Shown here: positions 6,703 through 6,986 of the stretch, one piece after another
Position numbering within the stretch: the stretch's first letter is position 1
Layout: every line of letters starts with the position of its first letter
NCBI GenBank assembly: GCA_947383065.1
Contig: CANDCB010000046.1
Location: 1-6,986 of the forward strand
DNA length: 6,986 bases
DNA from: an uncultured Bacillota bacterium
GTDB lineage: Bacteria > Bacillota_I > Bacilli_A > RF39 > UBA660
Direction of reading: 5' to 3'
Position numbers and translations under genes: made by a program
The notes under the pieces: model-generated
Seen by the model: the letters and a program-made list of their open reading frames with translations, nothing else
Told to the model about the DNA's origin: nothing
Database searches by the model: none

Positions 6703-6986
6703 ATGAAAGAAAAATTAAATAATTTAGCAATTGTTAAAAAATTAAAGAGAATTAGAAAAAATAAACCTGTTATTTATTGTTTGCTTTTGTTGTCTTTTTT
6801 TGGAATTACTGGAACAATGGCGTTTTTAACTAGTAATGTGGTTTTTAATAATATATTTAAAACTTCGAGTTATGATGTAAAAATAGAAGAAAATTTTGAT
6901 AATACTTGGGGGACAAAAGAAGTATTTGTTGTAAATAGTGGGGAAGCTAATGTATTTATAAGATTAAATTATAGTGAAATGTGGAT
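6703..6986 (+). CDS. TasA/BsaA-like biofilm matrix protein with SipW-type signal peptide, N-terminal part
   Basis: The first 94 codons are visible; the gene runs off the window. The protein begins with a strongly basic region (VKKLKRIRKNK, 11-21), then a hydrophobic core (about 22-36) and GTMAFLTS (37-44). This matches the signal peptides of TasA, CalY and BsaA-type proteins, which are cut by the dedicated signal peptidase SipW. The following sequence, with SYDVKIEENF (56-65), WGTKEVFVVNSG (69-80) and VFIRLNYSEMW (84-94), is the pattern I associate with BsaA-family SipW-dependent matrix proteins. These proteins form extracellular fibres or matrix in Firmicutes biofilms. Here it would be the fibre partner of the two large surface proteins 16 bp upstream. 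Family assignment rests on motif recall, as no search was run; the C-terminal two thirds of the usual length are not visible. Confidence 0.75.
   Translation, partial: MKEKLNNLAIVKKLKRIRKNKPVIYCLLLLSFFGITGTMAFLTSNVVFNNIFKTSSYDVKIEENFDNTWGTKEVFVVNSGEANVFIRLNYSEMW

Noticed and set aside
6684..6736. Read-through of TGA as tryptophan (Mycoplasma-type code) at the end of the second gene
   Set aside because: Read-through would add only about eleven residues before another stop; a ribosome binding site and ATG follow at once, and tryptophans in conserved motifs are encoded by TGG.

Overview
The window looks like chromosomal DNA from a low-GC Gram-positive bacterium, probably an uncultured gut member of the Bacilli/Erysipelotrichia or a related Firmicutes lineage. 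The evidence is very AT-rich coding sequence, AGGTGA-type ribosome binding sites, rho-independent terminators, a family II (DHH-type) pyrophosphatase, and surface-protein domains that I associate with gut Firmicutes. TGA is used as a stop (second large gene) and the tryptophans are encoded by TGG, which fits the standard bacterial code rather than the Mycoplasma code. The taxonomic placement is inference.

Layout: (1) Positions 1-603 hold the 3' end of a manganese-dependent inorganic pyrophosphatase gene, a housekeeping neighbour. (2) Positions 604-973 are non-coding. They hold a weak terminator, a strong symmetric hairpin (663-704), a 134-bp AT-rich segment, a second, decayed hairpin (835-870) that is an inverted copy of the first, and a perfect TATAAT box just before the next gene. 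(3) Positions 974-6986 hold three tightly packed same-strand genes with 13- and 16-bp gaps and no terminator between them, so almost certainly one operon. They encode a 1006-aa von Willebrand A (vWA) surface protein, an 892-aa surface protein built of DUF11-like, InlB B-repeat and SpaA-like modules, and the N-terminal part of a TasA/BsaA-like protein with a SipW-type signal peptide.

The three operon products all start with a basic stretch followed by one hydrophobic segment, so all appear to be exported. Neither large protein has an LPXTG sorting signal or a C-terminal membrane anchor. Both end in a cysteine-paired C-terminal domain that closes with a V-R-P-V-I motif. With a SipW/BsaA-type partner downstream, the locus is best read as a sortase-independent surface appendage or biofilm-matrix operon: two large adhesin-like subunits plus a matrix fibre protein. 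A SipW-like signal peptidase and more BsaA-like genes would be expected just past the end of the window.

The most interesting non-coding signal is the pair of 25-bp perfect inverted repeats (676-700 and 835-859) flanking the 134-bp segment upstream of this operon. The arrangement resembles an invertible phase-variation switch, although two related terminator hairpins are a simpler alternative.
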